Assembly (NCBI GenBank): GCA_964036045.1
Contig: OZ038382.1
Span: forward strand, 129,456,556 to 129,520,555
Origin: Eutreptiella sp. 'Long Island Sound 2002'
Taxonomy: Eukaryota > Euglenozoa > Euglenophyceae > Eutreptiales > Eutreptiaceae
Length of the DNA stretch: 64,000 nucleotides
Direction of reading: 5' to 3'
Below the pieces are notes generated by a model, which was given only the letters and a program-made list of their open reading frames with translations, searched no databases and was not told the DNA's origin. The position numbers and the translations under genes were made by a program. Below are positions 23,589-33,803 of the stretch, piece by piece. How positions within the stretch are numbered: position 1 is the stretch's first letter; every line of letters starts with the position of its first letter.

Positions 23589-25724
23589 TCAACCACCAAC
23601 CTCCACTCGCCCTTCTCCTTCTTGGGCACGATGAAGGCTGGGTCGGCCCACTCACTGTTGGAGGGTTCGATCCATCGCCGCTCAATGAACTCGGCCAACA
23701 GCTTCTTCATGGCCTCGGCCCGATCGCCCTGAAGTTGGTACTCCTGATGACGATAGATCTTGGGGTTCGGCTTCAGCTTGATCCTCGCGATGCCAAACCT
23801 CCCACGATCTGGAGGGTTCTTGTTGGCGACGCCACTGGATAGCCGCGGATAGGCCTTGATCAGCCTCTCCTTCAGCTCGGCGACCTTCGGGTTCTCCTGA
23901 GCCTCTTCAGCAGCTTGCTTCTGTATCAATACAACTGACCGCACTGCGGTATAGGCCTCTTCTGGGTCTGAGTTCGACTTCTCCTCGTCTGATATGCCGT
24001 CCTCATCGTCGTGGGTCGCGATTCCCACCGATGATTTTCGAAAATTTGCGGCCTCGGGCTGGTGCTCGTCGCTAGGGGTTCCCACTCTTGGGAAACCCCA
24101 CGTTGGTGGGTCCGACCCAACCGGACCATCGTATTGGTCCGCGATGTGATCCATGACCCTCGCCACGAACTCATCCCTCTCGTACTTGCCGGTGACCAAC
24201 ATCTTGTCATCCCACCAATGCGGAGATGTGACCATGGCCCGCCTCTTCTTGGCTGCCACATGGTCGTGCATCCCCATCCGCATGTAGTTGACGACGTCGT
24301 CGATCTCGGCGTGGGACAGGACGTCAATGCCATCAATTGGCTGATCCGTCCCCTCCTTGGGCTCAAACATGACCTTCATTAGCACCGCCTCCACCCTACG
24401 GATGAATGCTTCATCAACCGTGGGCTGGGCCTGCGCCCCATCCACCAGGAAAGCCTTGGTACCCCACGCTTGACCCAGGAAGGGCATTGATACACCCTTG
24501 GCGTCGATGAACAGCTCCTCTTCTGGCCTGAATGACATCTCGTTCAGGGTGATGGAGTCCAGCTTCGACTTGAGACCTTCCAGCGGACATGAAGTGGATC
24601 CTATGCCAGTTATGACCAGGATCCCCTTCGCCCCATCCGCGACAATCTTCTCCACCGTACGTCTGGTGTTGTCCAGGGAGCCATGCCAATACATGGGCTC
24701 CCACTCCTTCAAACCCAAATGCCTGTGCCAGGCTGAGTCTCCTCGATGCCAATGCCTCCTACACTTCCGCAAAAGTGGGGCATCCCGGGAAGCGAAGACG
24801 TCCGTCTCGGGCGCTTCGGCTCCCAGCGTTTGGAGCATCCTGTCGTACACCTGCGGTGCCATTCCATACTCCGTGACTTGAACTCCGCGGTCTCCTCTGG
24901 ACTTGGCACCCACAGCTTGCACCGCTTTGACGATTCGATCCTCTTCCTCAGCATTCCATTGGGTTGATCCGCATGCATAGTCCGTGGACAGCCATGTGAG
25001 GCATTCATCATCCTCCCGGACCAGCGTTGCACGATGGGGAAGGGCTCCAATGGCATTTGCCACCATGAAGTCATACCCCATGATCATGTCCCAATCTGTA
25101 ATGTCGGCCACATAAAAGTTCCCGGATAGAGTGCTTGTCTTCGCCAAATCAGGGCGGTTCAAGCGCTCATGCTCCCAGAATTCCATACTGATAGTGGCCT
25201 CATGGGTACCACCACCCATAATCTCTCCATTGGCCACCTTCAGGCGCACCGGTCTACGACTGGGCTGCAGGGATTCCTCCTTAAACAACCTCCTCCGGAC
25301 CAGGCTCACCTGGGCACCCGTATCCACCAAAACATCCACCACCAGCTCCTCTTGTCCGCACCGTACACGCACCTTCAAGTGCAACTGCCGCTCATCACCA
25401 TGCGGTGTATGGACGACTCTCACGGCATGCAACTAGCACGTCCGGGTGGATCAGGACTTTGACGGTATGATCACGGATGGTGTAGATCTTGGGTTGGTCT
25501 TGCCCGTCCACGGGGCTCTCCGTGGTCGCTCCTTCCTTCTTACCACGACCCTTGCCCACATAAACTTCCCTTGGCAGGGCGCTCCAGGGGTTGGGAGTGG
25601 CGAAGCTCAGTGGTTTTGGCTCTTCTGGAGCCTTCTTCGGCACCCGATGTGCCTTCGCTTTCTCTGGGATTCCACTGATTTTTGGAGGAGAGACCTCTGA
25701 GGTCCCACTCCCGTGGGGGCTCCT
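23486..25724 (-). pseudogene. pol N-terminal part: aspartic protease, an extra RNase H-like domain, RT fingers
   Basis: From the gag stop, the same frame stays open to 25,395. A one-base shift near 25,435 leads into 23,486-25,432. Protease: VDVLVDTGAQVSLV near 25,330, the catalytic DTG. Then, before the RT, comes about 330 residues with PETDVFASRDAPLLRKC, a conserved W-rich stretch, and TVEKIVADGAKGILVI near 24,650. This pattern resembles the RNase H-like domain usually found after the RT in DIRS and some other retroelements. RT fingers follow: IERRWIEPSNSEWADPAFIVPKK and the RLVVDWRGGN block, ending IFTV then TAA at 23,486. Confidence 0.85.
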
Positions 25725-28367
25725 CTAGACTTGGCTTCCCGCAGCCCCTTCCGACTGCGATCCGCCAGGACCTTGTCCACCACGTTGCTGGGCTTTGAGT
25801 TCCTCCAACGTCCTCAACATGTCCTCAGCAACCTCCTCGATCGACCTCACTCGTCGGTCTTGGCCAGGTCCACCACCATAGCCTCTTCCTCCGCCTTTTC
25901 CTTGGCCTTTGCCTTGGCTATTTCCCCCGTCTCCGCCCTTCGCCTTCCAATCGGAAATCCGCTGCTCCTTGGGCTTATTCTCGGGGTGGGCGGCGAAGTA
26001 GGCTTTCTTGTCCGCCTCATACACCTTGCACTGACGGTGGTTGTGTGCATGGTTGTTTCCCTTGCCATAAAAGACACAGCACCCGTCGTGCTGAGACCTG
26101 TACTCCCCGAACGAGAGATGTGGGTTCCTGATCCTCCTTGGCTCATTGCTCTTCTTGGGTCCCAACGGGCTCCATCTGGACCGATCCTGCCCATGGTCCC
26201 TCACGTTGTGCGCCACAAACGCGGAGAAGTGGGCCTCCTGGTGATCCTCCCGGGACCATGTCGAGTGGTCTTGGCCACTTCCACTACCATTCTCCGCGGA
26301 GTTGGCCGTGTCCTCCTGGATCTGCCGATGATGGCGGTCTTCTCGGTGGCCTCGTTGTCCATGACCATGTCGATCCTGCACGTGGGCCTTGTTCTTCGCA
26401 TTGAGCTTCAACTCCACCGTGATGTACTTCACGATCTCGTCCAGGGTCATGCGGGCGAAGATGACCTGCATCTTCAGCGGCTCCCCGCGCCTCCACTCCA
26501 CGTTGTTGAGGCGCAGCAACCTTTGCCCCATGGAGTCTCCAAATACCTCCACGTACACGGCGTTCTTCAGTCCCAACATCCGGTTGGGCTCGCCCAGGTT
26601 CCTCCTGAAGAACTCCATGATACCCGCATGGGTATCCTCTGCCGCCATGATCCTCACCGCCACCCGCTTCTTGGCTCTCTTCTTTTCCTCGTCCTCCACT
26701 CGCCTCTTCCAATGGCCGGGGAGGATGTCCTTCAGCAGGTGGCGGATCTCACTGGACTCGTTCCAGTCTCCCACCAGCTGGACGCTCCGTCGGTACTTCC
26801 GCGGGTACCGGTTCCACTCCCGGACTGGCAACTCACCGCGGTCGAGCTGCAGCGGGATGGACCACAAGTCCTCAAGCTTCTGGTTCGGAGCGTCCACCCA
26901 CTCCTGATCCTCCAACCACTGGATGCTGGCCTGCTCCGTACGGATCAGTCCTTCCCGGATCTGATCCCGCAGCTCCTCCTTCAGGTCCTGCGCCAGCCGG
27001 TGTGGGAATGTCCGGCATACCCACTTGTCCCGCGGCGCTCCCCGCATCTCACCGACGACCTCCTCGGCAAAGTCCTCCCAATCCAGGATGAAGTCATCCA
27101 GGTTGGAGGGGTTGCCATCGTAGTAGGGGATTTCGATTCCCCTGAGGTCGTCAATCCTGATGGCGTCTCCGACGTCCCCGGCCACCACTCCACCGAGACG
27201 GATACCACCTGTGGCCGGGGGGTGTGAGTACACTCCCCGTACATCCCTCTCCTCCATGGAGTGCGGTCCAGTTGAGCCTGAACCCATGGGGTTTGGAATG
27301 AAGGAAGGACTTGCTCCATCGGCCGTCCATATCCCCGTATTGGGGTCCTTCGCCCACAGGTTTCCGCTGGGATGACCTCGACCATGTCTGTCGGCGCTTC
27401 CCATGGTTCGCCCCTGCATAATCTGGCTCCGGATCTCCTCTTCCGCATAAACTGCGTGGGCAGTCGTAGTGATCGGTAGATCCCGGGCGGCATGGGACAT
27501 CTGTACCGTCAGGCTCCTCGGGTCCGTGGTTACGTGCCCTTCCCGCATGGACCCAGCCGGTGCCGTGTGTTCCCCGAGCATTGTGGATCCGCTGAACATG
27601 GGAACAAACGGCAGCGCACCCGGGTCAACACGCGGAGGCGCATAGGGTGCCTCTGCAGGGCCGCCCATGGGTTTATCCATGGCGCTCCTGAGGCTCTTAA
27701 TCCGCTCCACCAGCTCTGGTGCTGCCGGCTTTGCCGGGAGCTCAGGACCCGACGCCAGGGGTTGTGACTCCTCTAGCCTTTTCAGGTGTCCTGACATGTC
27801 CTCCACCAGGTGGAGGAGGCTGTCCACCACTCGCTGCTGCTTCGCCAGGGCCAGCTCCAGCTTGTTCCGGTACCGGTCCTGTTTCGCTCGCAGCTCCGTC
27901 ATGTCTCTCTCCGCGGCCGACTGGTCATCCAGGATCCCGGTGACGTCCTCATCTAGGCCGTCTCTCGCGTTGTCCAGGCGGTTGATGCGATGCACGATGG
28001 CGTCCATCCCCATCTTTGGGTACTTGCCCATGAGGAAGGACACGTGCTCGCAATGGCACTCAGCGTGCTTTCGGCCGGATCCGGCGCATCCCGCGGTTCC
28101 GAGCCCCTCGGACTCCTCTGCCATGGGTGTATCGCCCATGCTATCCCGCGATGGCTCCGTGTGCCGAGCCACGAGCGCCGTCCTGGCTCCGGCGGGCCTC
28201 TCCAAAGCCTCGGCGTCATGCTCCAGGCTGGGTTCTGGGGCTGTGTTTGCCCTTGTGGGCGGTCTGGCCGTCTCCTCCGACTCCGAAGGTTGCTCATAGG
28301 CTGTCCGATAGCCCTCAGAGTGCCCCTCGGAGTCCCACAGCCTGACCGGGCTGGGGTCCGTATCCAT
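25725..28367 (-). CDS. gag: gag polyprotein, 880 codons
   Basis: Open from ATG at 28,367 to TAG at 25,725. The N-terminal third is acidic and Ser/Thr/Pro-rich. Residues about 125-205 are charged and heptad-like (probable coiled coil around DMTELRAKQDRYRNKLELAL). The middle is a capsid-like helical region with FILDWEDFAEEV and WNRYPRKYRRSV. Near the C-terminus a CVFYGKGNNHAHNHRQC segment resembles the C-x-x-H/Y...H....C knuckle of plant-type gags, followed by Gly/Lys/Gln-rich RNA-binding sequence. It would form the virus-like particle. The downstream pol frame is the same frame after this single TAG, which suggests read-through or a CAG-to-TAG change rather than frameshifting. Confidence 0.85.
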   Translation of the reverse strand: MDTDPSPVRLWDSEGHSEGYRTAYEQPSESEETARPPTRANTAPEPSLEHDAEALERPAGARTALVARHTEPSRDSMGDTPMAEESEGLGTAGCAGSGRKHAECHCEHVSFLMGKYPKMGMDAIVHRINRLDNARDGLDEDVTGILDDQSAAERDMTELRAKQDRYRNKLELALAKQQRVVDSLLHLVEDMSGHLKRLEESQPLASGPELPAKPAAPELVERIKSLRSAMDKPMGGPAEAPYAPPRVDPGALPFVPMFSGSTMLGEHTAPAGSMREGHVTTDPRSLTVQMSHAARDLPITTTAHAVYAEEEIRSQIMQGRTMGSADRHGRGHPSGNLWAKDPNTGIWTADGASPSFIPNPMGSGSTGPHSMEERDVRGVYSHPPATGGIRLGGVVAGDVGDAIRIDDLRGIEIPYYDGNPSNLDDFILDWEDFAEEVVGEMRGAPRDKWVCRTFPHRLAQDLKEELRDQIREGLIRTEQASIQWLEDQEWVDAPNQKLEDLWSIPLQLDRGELPVREWNRYPRKYRRSVQLVGDWNESSEIRHLLKDILPGHWKRRVEDEEKKRAKKRVAVRIMAAEDTHAGIMEFFRRNLGEPNRMLGLKNAVYVEVFGDSMGQRLLRLNNVEWRRGEPLKMQVIFARMTLDEIVKYITVELKLNAKNKAHVQDRHGHGQRGHREDRHHRQIQEDTANSAENGSGSGQDHSTWSREDHQEAHFSAFVAHNVRDHGQDRSRWSPLGPKKSNEPRRIRNPHLSFGEYRSQHDGCCVFYGKGNNHAHNHRQCKVYEADKKAYFAAHPENKPKEQRISDWKAKGGDGGNSQGKGQGKGGGRGYGGGPGQDRRVRSIEEVAEDMLRTLEELKAQQRGGQGPGGSQSEGAAGSQV

Positions 28368-28692
28368 AGCCCCGGCGTCCTCTGCCGCGGGCTTGGGTGA
28401 CCCGCGCTTCCGGTAGCGCCAGGTCCGTCCTCAGCTGCTGCCTGAATGGCAGGTCTCCTCAGAGTCCTCCGCGGCGGAGCGGAGGTTGCATGCCTTTCGG
28501 CAGTGACGCTGACACATGGAGACCAGGTCCTCCATGTCAAGTCCTCCTCTTCCCGAACGTCGTACTTCTCTTCGGGCTTCCACTTCCGGCGTGGTCTCCA
28601 CCGAGTCCACAATACGCACCCGGGGCGTACTTGGGCAGGGCTCATAGGGGCCCAAGTCCCCGGGTCGGCGGTAGGTAGGGGCAGCAGGCACG
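28368..28692 (-). other. leader between primer-binding site and gag
   Basis: GC-rich leader of about 325 bp on the element strand. It would hold the packaging signal; no specific structure could be identified. Overlapping short frames are not supported as genes. Confidence 0.55.
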
Positions 28693-28704
28693 CCTCTGCT
28701 ACCA
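28693..28704 (-). promoter_or_regulatory. primer-binding site for initiator tRNA-Met
   Basis: One base downstream of the 5' LTR, the element strand reads TGGTAGCAGAGG. This is complementary to the 3' end of eukaryotic initiator tRNA-Met ending CCTCTGCTA-CCA. Position and sequence both fit the priming of minus-strand cDNA. Confidence 0.88.
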
Positions 28705-28705
28705 T

Positions 28706-31028
28706 AAAGAAAGTCCCTACCAGGACCGGCCCCCGCTGTGCCCCTTCCGCCTGTTACCCCTGCTGTCTTACTCCGGATCAACGATTGCATTTCTCAAACT
28801 CCAGGGTCCATAATCCAAACATATAGAAAATAAAATCCTCCTTCAACCCTGAACAGCAACCAGATCCCGCAAAAACAGCAGTAACCCAATTCACAATCCA
28901 ATCCACGCTGCGGGCTTCCGTTCAGCACACCGGTCGTCCCACGGTGGCAGGCATGTACAATAATTGCACCAAAGAGGAAAGCCCTGAAATTGGCATATGA
29001 ACACAAATAAAGCAAAGTTGGGGAAAGATCGAAACATACACAATCACAGCCATAGACCCCTCATTCCCTGGACTCAAGACCTTCCCTTGACTCACCAACA
29101 TGATGCCTTGAACCCAATCAAATAAGATGGCTGAATGCCATGTGTTAAAAGTCACTACACAAACCCCAAGAATGTGTTCACCCCCAAGCCTATAAATCCT
29201 AGCCCAATAGGGGAGGTGGCGTGTCATGGCCTAGAGTGGCACTCAGGACAATGCCCTACCCTGACATAACCTTGGTTGGACCTGGGGTCGAATTGGCTTG
29301 GAGAACTGCCCCATGAGGATGACCTCACAACATGGCAAAATCAGGCCAATCACACCATAGTGCCCAAAATTCAATTATATACTCAAAAATGCATACGGCA
29401 AACATCCAAATGCTGCATGCATGTGTCAAACCGGAAAGTAGTATACAAGGGTGATATAGACCAAAGGTCCATGCTCAAGAATATTCAATCATTGGCTCCG
29501 AAACCCCTGCGGTTATGTACATGACATGCTTCAGAAGTCAGCTCATGAGTTTGAGGCCTGATTTTGTGAGGCCTCGGGTGCCAAGCCAAAGTGACCACGT
29601 GATCCGGCATATGGTGAGGTACAACAGAGAAGCATATGCCAACATATAAGCAACATACCATAGTTCACGAATCTCTAGTCACTTTACTGTTAGCCGACCA
29701 GTTGAGCACATAAAAAACAAAAATGAGTATAAAATGAGGCCACAAACATGAAAGGATGTCCAAATACAAAGTTGTCATGATAGTATATCTCTTTGCTCAC
29801 CCATGATATCCGCTCATGGTTCAATACACAAATGATTGGAACCATTTGCGAACAGTTCCCCCACTTTGATCCCCAATCTGGCGCATGGAGATACCTTCGC
29901 CACTCATATCTACATGCCCCATGAAAATGGGAGTGCACTCATGGATCTCTTTGCCAAACATACCATGAGCAATACATACGCGGTAGACTTAGTCTAGCGC
30001 TTTGGATTTCACAATTGGGACATTGGCAAGGCCCTTGTCACGTGTGGCTCCCCATCTCTTCGGCCACACGAACATATATAACATGGGCGTGAGCATATCG
30101 AAGCACATACCATGCATATAACACATACTCTCAAAAAATGGCTCCCACCATGGTATGCCATGCCCCTCCATGGACATAACTTCACGTTGAAAATGCGTGG
30201 GAACCCAAGGAAGTATCTTTGCAACCCCAACACTCATGCAGTACACTCGAAAGTCGCAATAAAGTATTCGGTTGCACGGTTCAAGAGTTATATATCACTT
30301 TCTACCATCTTCACCATTATCCCTCCCTACACCAGGCATGTGTGCACACCAAAGGCGTTTGATGCTTCCCCAATTAAGTTGAGACCGAGGCAGTTCAGAC
30401 CCGATTCTCGAAATTGGGACTACTCGCGGTGAGCTGGAGATATGACCCTTCAAAGTGGCCTCACGAATGAACTTTGTTTCACCTATATCTCCAAGCAAAA
30501 CGAAGGGCATAACACAAGGAAGGTTGATTCGTGATCAGAAAAAGTTGTAGGACCACTCGAGACTCGTCATATCAAGTGCCGCGATGTCGAAGTCGAGAAT
30601 CCTATTCTGAAAGTCTGAAAAAATCGGGTTAATTTTGCGAGTGTACAATATGAAAATTGCGGAAGCAACGAACCCTTTACTGATGAAATCTGACCCATCA
30701 TCAGGGGTTCCGCCAAAATATCTGTAAATAACAGTTAACCATTCGGTTACCGCAAAATCGCGAGCCAACTGACAGTCGCCGATACATTGACCATCAGAAC
30801 GGAAGGCTGAAAAATTACGGAAACATTATGATAAAAAAACCCTGTTGATTCCTGATATTCTGATATATAGATCTCCGCTGGCGGCGCCTCAGTACTGAAT
30901 ATGGCCGCTCATAGCCGGAATGGTCAGGTGGATGGGAGAGTATGATATCAGCCAATGGCGGGTTGCCGGCACATAGATACACACCCCAAGCGACCCAAAG
31001 ATTGCCACGAGGGTCCGAACCGGCTTCA
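28706..31028 (-). repeat. 5' LTR (2,323 bp)
   Basis: Partner of 17,917-20,276, similar throughout, with scattered substitutions and small indels that indicate an insertion old enough to have diverged by a few percent (judged by eye). It would hold the promoter for the element's genomic RNA; I cannot point to a TATA box with confidence. Confidence 0.93.
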
Positions 31029-31033
31029 CTTGT
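31029..31033. repeat. target-site duplication CTTGT, right copy
   Basis: Second copy of the 5-bp duplication that flanks the LTR element; see 17,912-17,916. Confidence 0.85.
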
Positions 31034-31662
31034 CCGATTTCTTCTCCTTTCCTTTCGCCAGCTTCTTGCGACTCGAGGCGGTTCCTTTTCTGGCTGCAGT
31101 ACCGTGAGTTGGTACAACGTTGGCAGTCTTCTTCACCTTGGGTTGGCGTTGCCAGGTAGTTGCAGGAGCAACAGGCTCAGTGTCGTCAGCGGGAACCTCA
31201 ATCACGTTCTGCTCTTGGACCGCCTCTGCAGCATGCAACTTCTGGTGCCCTTCGAACCCTCGGCTGCTGTCCAGAACACAAAGTGGAATGCCACACAGAA
31301 CCCACTCTTCTTGAGTGTCCCAAGTTGCAGCTGTTGCTCCCTGCTCCGTCTGATCGGCTTCTAACATGTACCGGTTGATGATGGCATGCTGCAGAGCACC
31401 TCCAACGGCATTCGCAAGGTCCTTTTTGCCTGATCGCTGACACAGCCAGAGAGGCCACTTTAGTCCTCCACGACTCGTCCGACATCGCAATCTTTGCGGC
31501 CTTGGCAGGCGGGTCATCAACAACAACCACTGCATCAGCATGCCCACAGTCCGAACGATATTTGTCACGGTACCACAGCACGTGAATCAGAGGCTTGAAA
31601 CCACCAAGGTTCTTGTTCTGCATCTCTTCGAAATGTCCAGCGGAATACTTCACATAGTTCGG

Positions 31663-31762
31663 CTACTGCAAATGCGAGGAATAAAGACAAATAACGGAGA
31701 CAGCAGTGCGCGAGGCCTCGCGCACACAACGGCATCGAATCTGGTGAAGGAAGCAGATATAC
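31663..31762 (-). other. intron with palindrome (copy 3) and CAGTAG tandem acceptor
   Basis: Donor GTATATCTGC at 31,762, acceptor ...TTTGCAGTAG. Using the first AG would put a TAG stop in frame. Using the second AG joins YWDKQ to PNYVKYSAG in frame, so the distal AG (intron end 31,663) is preferred. The palindrome, GTGCGCGAGGCCTCGCGCAC, is perfect at 31,706-31,725. Confidence 0.75.
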
Positions 31763-32460
31763 CTGCTTATCCCAGTAACTCATTGTTTGGATCCAGATAC
31801 AGTGCTCGTCAAACTTATACATGTTGCTGGTCACGGAACCAGACAACAAGGAGTGTACTGGCAACCAGGCATGGTAGAAAGGCGCTGTAGTTGGATCCTT
31901 GTCCTTCTCCACACGCCACAGCCTCTGCATGTCGCGGCCAATATGGTGCACCACATCAGCATCACCATCGAAAATTACGTCCTTCCCTAGCATCATCACA
32001 TCGAACAGCCACTTCCGAACAAATCCTGCAGAGTCATCTTCCACGAAAAGGTCAGCATTGAGAACCCACAACGGGTACTGCAAATCCCGGAAACGGGCTG
32101 GTGGTGTCTCTTCGATATCCTCAATACGGCATGCTGTCAAAGTGCATTCGTTCCCTTTGTTGTCCTGCTTGGAAACATTGATCACTTCTCCAGTACTCAT
32201 TCGTGTCTGTGTCGGCGCCCATGATGGTGCCTCAGCCTTCCTTTGAAGTTGTTTCCGCACGGCCAGCGTCTGCGGTGATGGAGGTGCTCCCTTGTCCCCA
32301 GTCCGCCATGGAGGTGCACCAGTCAACGTTTTCCACTTTGGCCACGGCGACCGGTACCTGGAACTTTTTGCGTCTTCCCAATAACCCCAATTTCCGAGGC
32401 AAATCTTCAGTTGCGGCGTGCCCAGAGCTGCGACTTCTCCTCCAATCTTCGCATCACCAG

Positions 32461-32531
32461 CTGTGCAGATGTGAAAAACGTGGTTGAGTGCGCAAGCCCT
32501 CGCGCACTCAAGCTGCAAAACTGAGGCATAC
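32461..32531 (-). other. 71-bp intron with palindrome (copy 4)
   Basis: Donor GTATGCC at 32,531, acceptor TCTGCACAG at 32,461. The frame is preserved across it (NQTA joined to AGDAKIGGE). The palindrome at 32,488-32,507 has two changes, AAGCCCTC replacing GAGGCCTC, and its outer arms extend it to TTGAGTGCGC...GCGCACTCAA. It takes up about a third of the intron. Confidence 0.8.
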
Positions 32532-32835
32532 CTGCGGTTTGGTTGACAAAATCCTAGTTGTCCGGATGGTCAAGATGGAAAGTAACCCATTGTTCCGTAA
32601 TCAGCGCATCGATGTAGTTCTGGGTGGTGCGTAAGTTCCAGTCCTCCACGGCCATATGCGCACGGATGTTCTGCAATATACTTGGAAGATGCAGCCCCTC
32701 CAGCTTCTTGAAGGCATTACTTGTAACATCCCCTTTCTTGCTCTTACCCTTGAGGTTCTTCATACCAGTAACCGCCTCAGGGCCGCAGTAGTACGCCAGG
32801 AAGAAGGTGTCCCTCCAGTGTTTGAATGTCCAGTT

Positions 32836-32908
32836 CTACGAGGGAAAACAGTGGCATGGAGTGCGCGAGGCCTCGCGCACTGCGAGGGTGTGACACACGA
32901 ACACATAC
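32836..32908 (-). other. intron of about 70 bp with palindrome (copy 5)
   Basis: Acceptor TTTTCCCTCGTAG at 32,836. The donor is either GTATGTG at 32,908 or, to keep the frame (EGTQY joined to NWTFKHW), GTGTTCG at 32,904. A perfect GTGCGCGAGGCCTCGCGCAC lies at 32,861-32,880, near the middle. Confidence 0.75.
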
Positions 32909-33261
32909 TGTGTGCCCTCCAAAGACTCGGGTGCAAGAAACGCAGTGTTGACGGCGGCCTGGAGTACATCAGTTTTGAACCGTCGAAATCCTGTGATTCC
33001 TTTCCCTGCTTCTGGTCCTCAATGTACACCAACATGCTGTCCAGCGCCTCAGACAGCGGAATCCCCGTCACAGACTGGCTACCAGCTTGCTGCAATCCTG
33101 CACCCTTGGCCCGGATCCTCAAAGGCGTTTTGTACTTAAGAACGTCAACGTAGCAAAACTCTTGCAAGTCCTCCATTTCTTTCCCTTCTGCGAGCTGCAT
33201 TGCTGAATCCTTCTGCATGTTTGTGTCCCATGTTGACCATTCAGAAATTAGAGCGAGCCAT

Positions 33262-33330
33262 CTGCAACGCAAATCATGTACCACAGCAAAGAGAAGAAAT
33301 GTCGTTGATCGATTGCGAAGAGACTCATAC
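33262..33330 (-). other. 69-bp intron without palindrome
   Basis: Donor GTATGAGTC at 33,330, acceptor GATTTGCGTTGCAG at 33,262. The phases of the flanking frames do not match as read, so one indel is implied. It shows that not every intron of this gene carries the palindrome. Confidence 0.6.
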
Positions 33331-33803
33331 CACTATCCTCCCATGTCGTTAGGCAAAACGGTCCAGGTGGTGGCAGTGCTTGGTATCCGACCACTTTCTT
33401 GGCAACGTTGTCGCGGTCGATCTGTTGGGTCTGTCCACGCTCCTTGGTCTTGTCAATCTTCAAATCAGTAATCATTACCTTCACTTTTCCTGTTTGGTAC
33501 TGCCCGCTGACACATCAACAGGAACAGGTTCCAGCCCTCCTGTCGTAAAATGCGCATGAAGCGCTTGTCCTCCTGCCTTTTTGCTGCTCGTAAACTGTGT
33601 CGCGTTCTTTTGATGTACCTGAGGCGCTGTGCAAATGTTAACACCAGTTGCACCGCCAGGTCGTTCCGTTTCAGTCCGTTTCACAAGTCGTCTGCTGTTT
33701 GGTATGCGGGTTCTGCCGCGCATGCCTCTCTGAGTGCTGCTGCTCCTTTGCTTACTTCTGCAATCATTCGATGCGTTACAAATTTTCTGGCTCGAAATGG
33801 CAT

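Larger units (their letters stand above)
17917..31028 (-). mobile_element. Ty3/gypsy chromovirus-type LTR retrotransposon, 13.1 kb, degenerate
   Basis: Full-length element on the minus strand: 5' LTR 28,706-31,028, primer-binding site, gag, protease, an extra domain, reverse transcriptase, RNase H, integrase with chromodomain, polypurine tract and 3' LTR 17,917-20,276, all bounded by a CTTGT duplication. The order PR-RT-RH-IN is that of Ty3/gypsy. The chromodomain may direct integration to marked chromatin. The LTRs differ by scattered substitutions and an insertion of about 34 bp near 20,120-20,160. The pol frame has stop codons and three frameshifts, so it cannot move on its own. It is inserted in an exon of the host gene on the same strand. 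Confidence 0.95.
31034..33803 (-). pseudogene. host gene of unknown function, N-terminal-side exons, disrupted
   Basis: A minus-strand gene with a candidate ATG at 33,803 (MPFRARKFVTHRM) and several exons. Protein-like segments in order include LVLTFAQRLRYIKRT (33,620), VMITDLKIDKTKERG (33,460), WLALISEWSTWDTNMQK (33,250), NWTFKHWRDTFFLAYYCG (32,820), LWVLNADLFVEDDSAGFVRK (32,060), YVKYSAGHFEEMQNKN (31,650), and a basic tail ending GKEKKSDK at the LTR element. I recognise no domain. Breaks: TGA near 33,680, TAG near 32,560, and one-base shifts near 33,490 and 31,440, both in A runs, plus phase mismatches at two introns. It may be decayed after the retroelement insertion, or the indels may be assembly errors. 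Confidence 0.6.

Noticed and set aside
23486-25432. Classifying the LTR element as DIRS-like because of the RNase H-like segment
   Set aside because: True LTRs, PBS, PPT, a DDE integrase and a chromodomain are present and no tyrosine recombinase is seen.
21550-25727. Alternative nuclear code with TAA and TAG read as Gln
   Set aside because: The stops fit Gln positions, but TGA also interrupts conserved motifs and frameshifts are present, so decay is simpler. Intact genes would be needed to reopen this.
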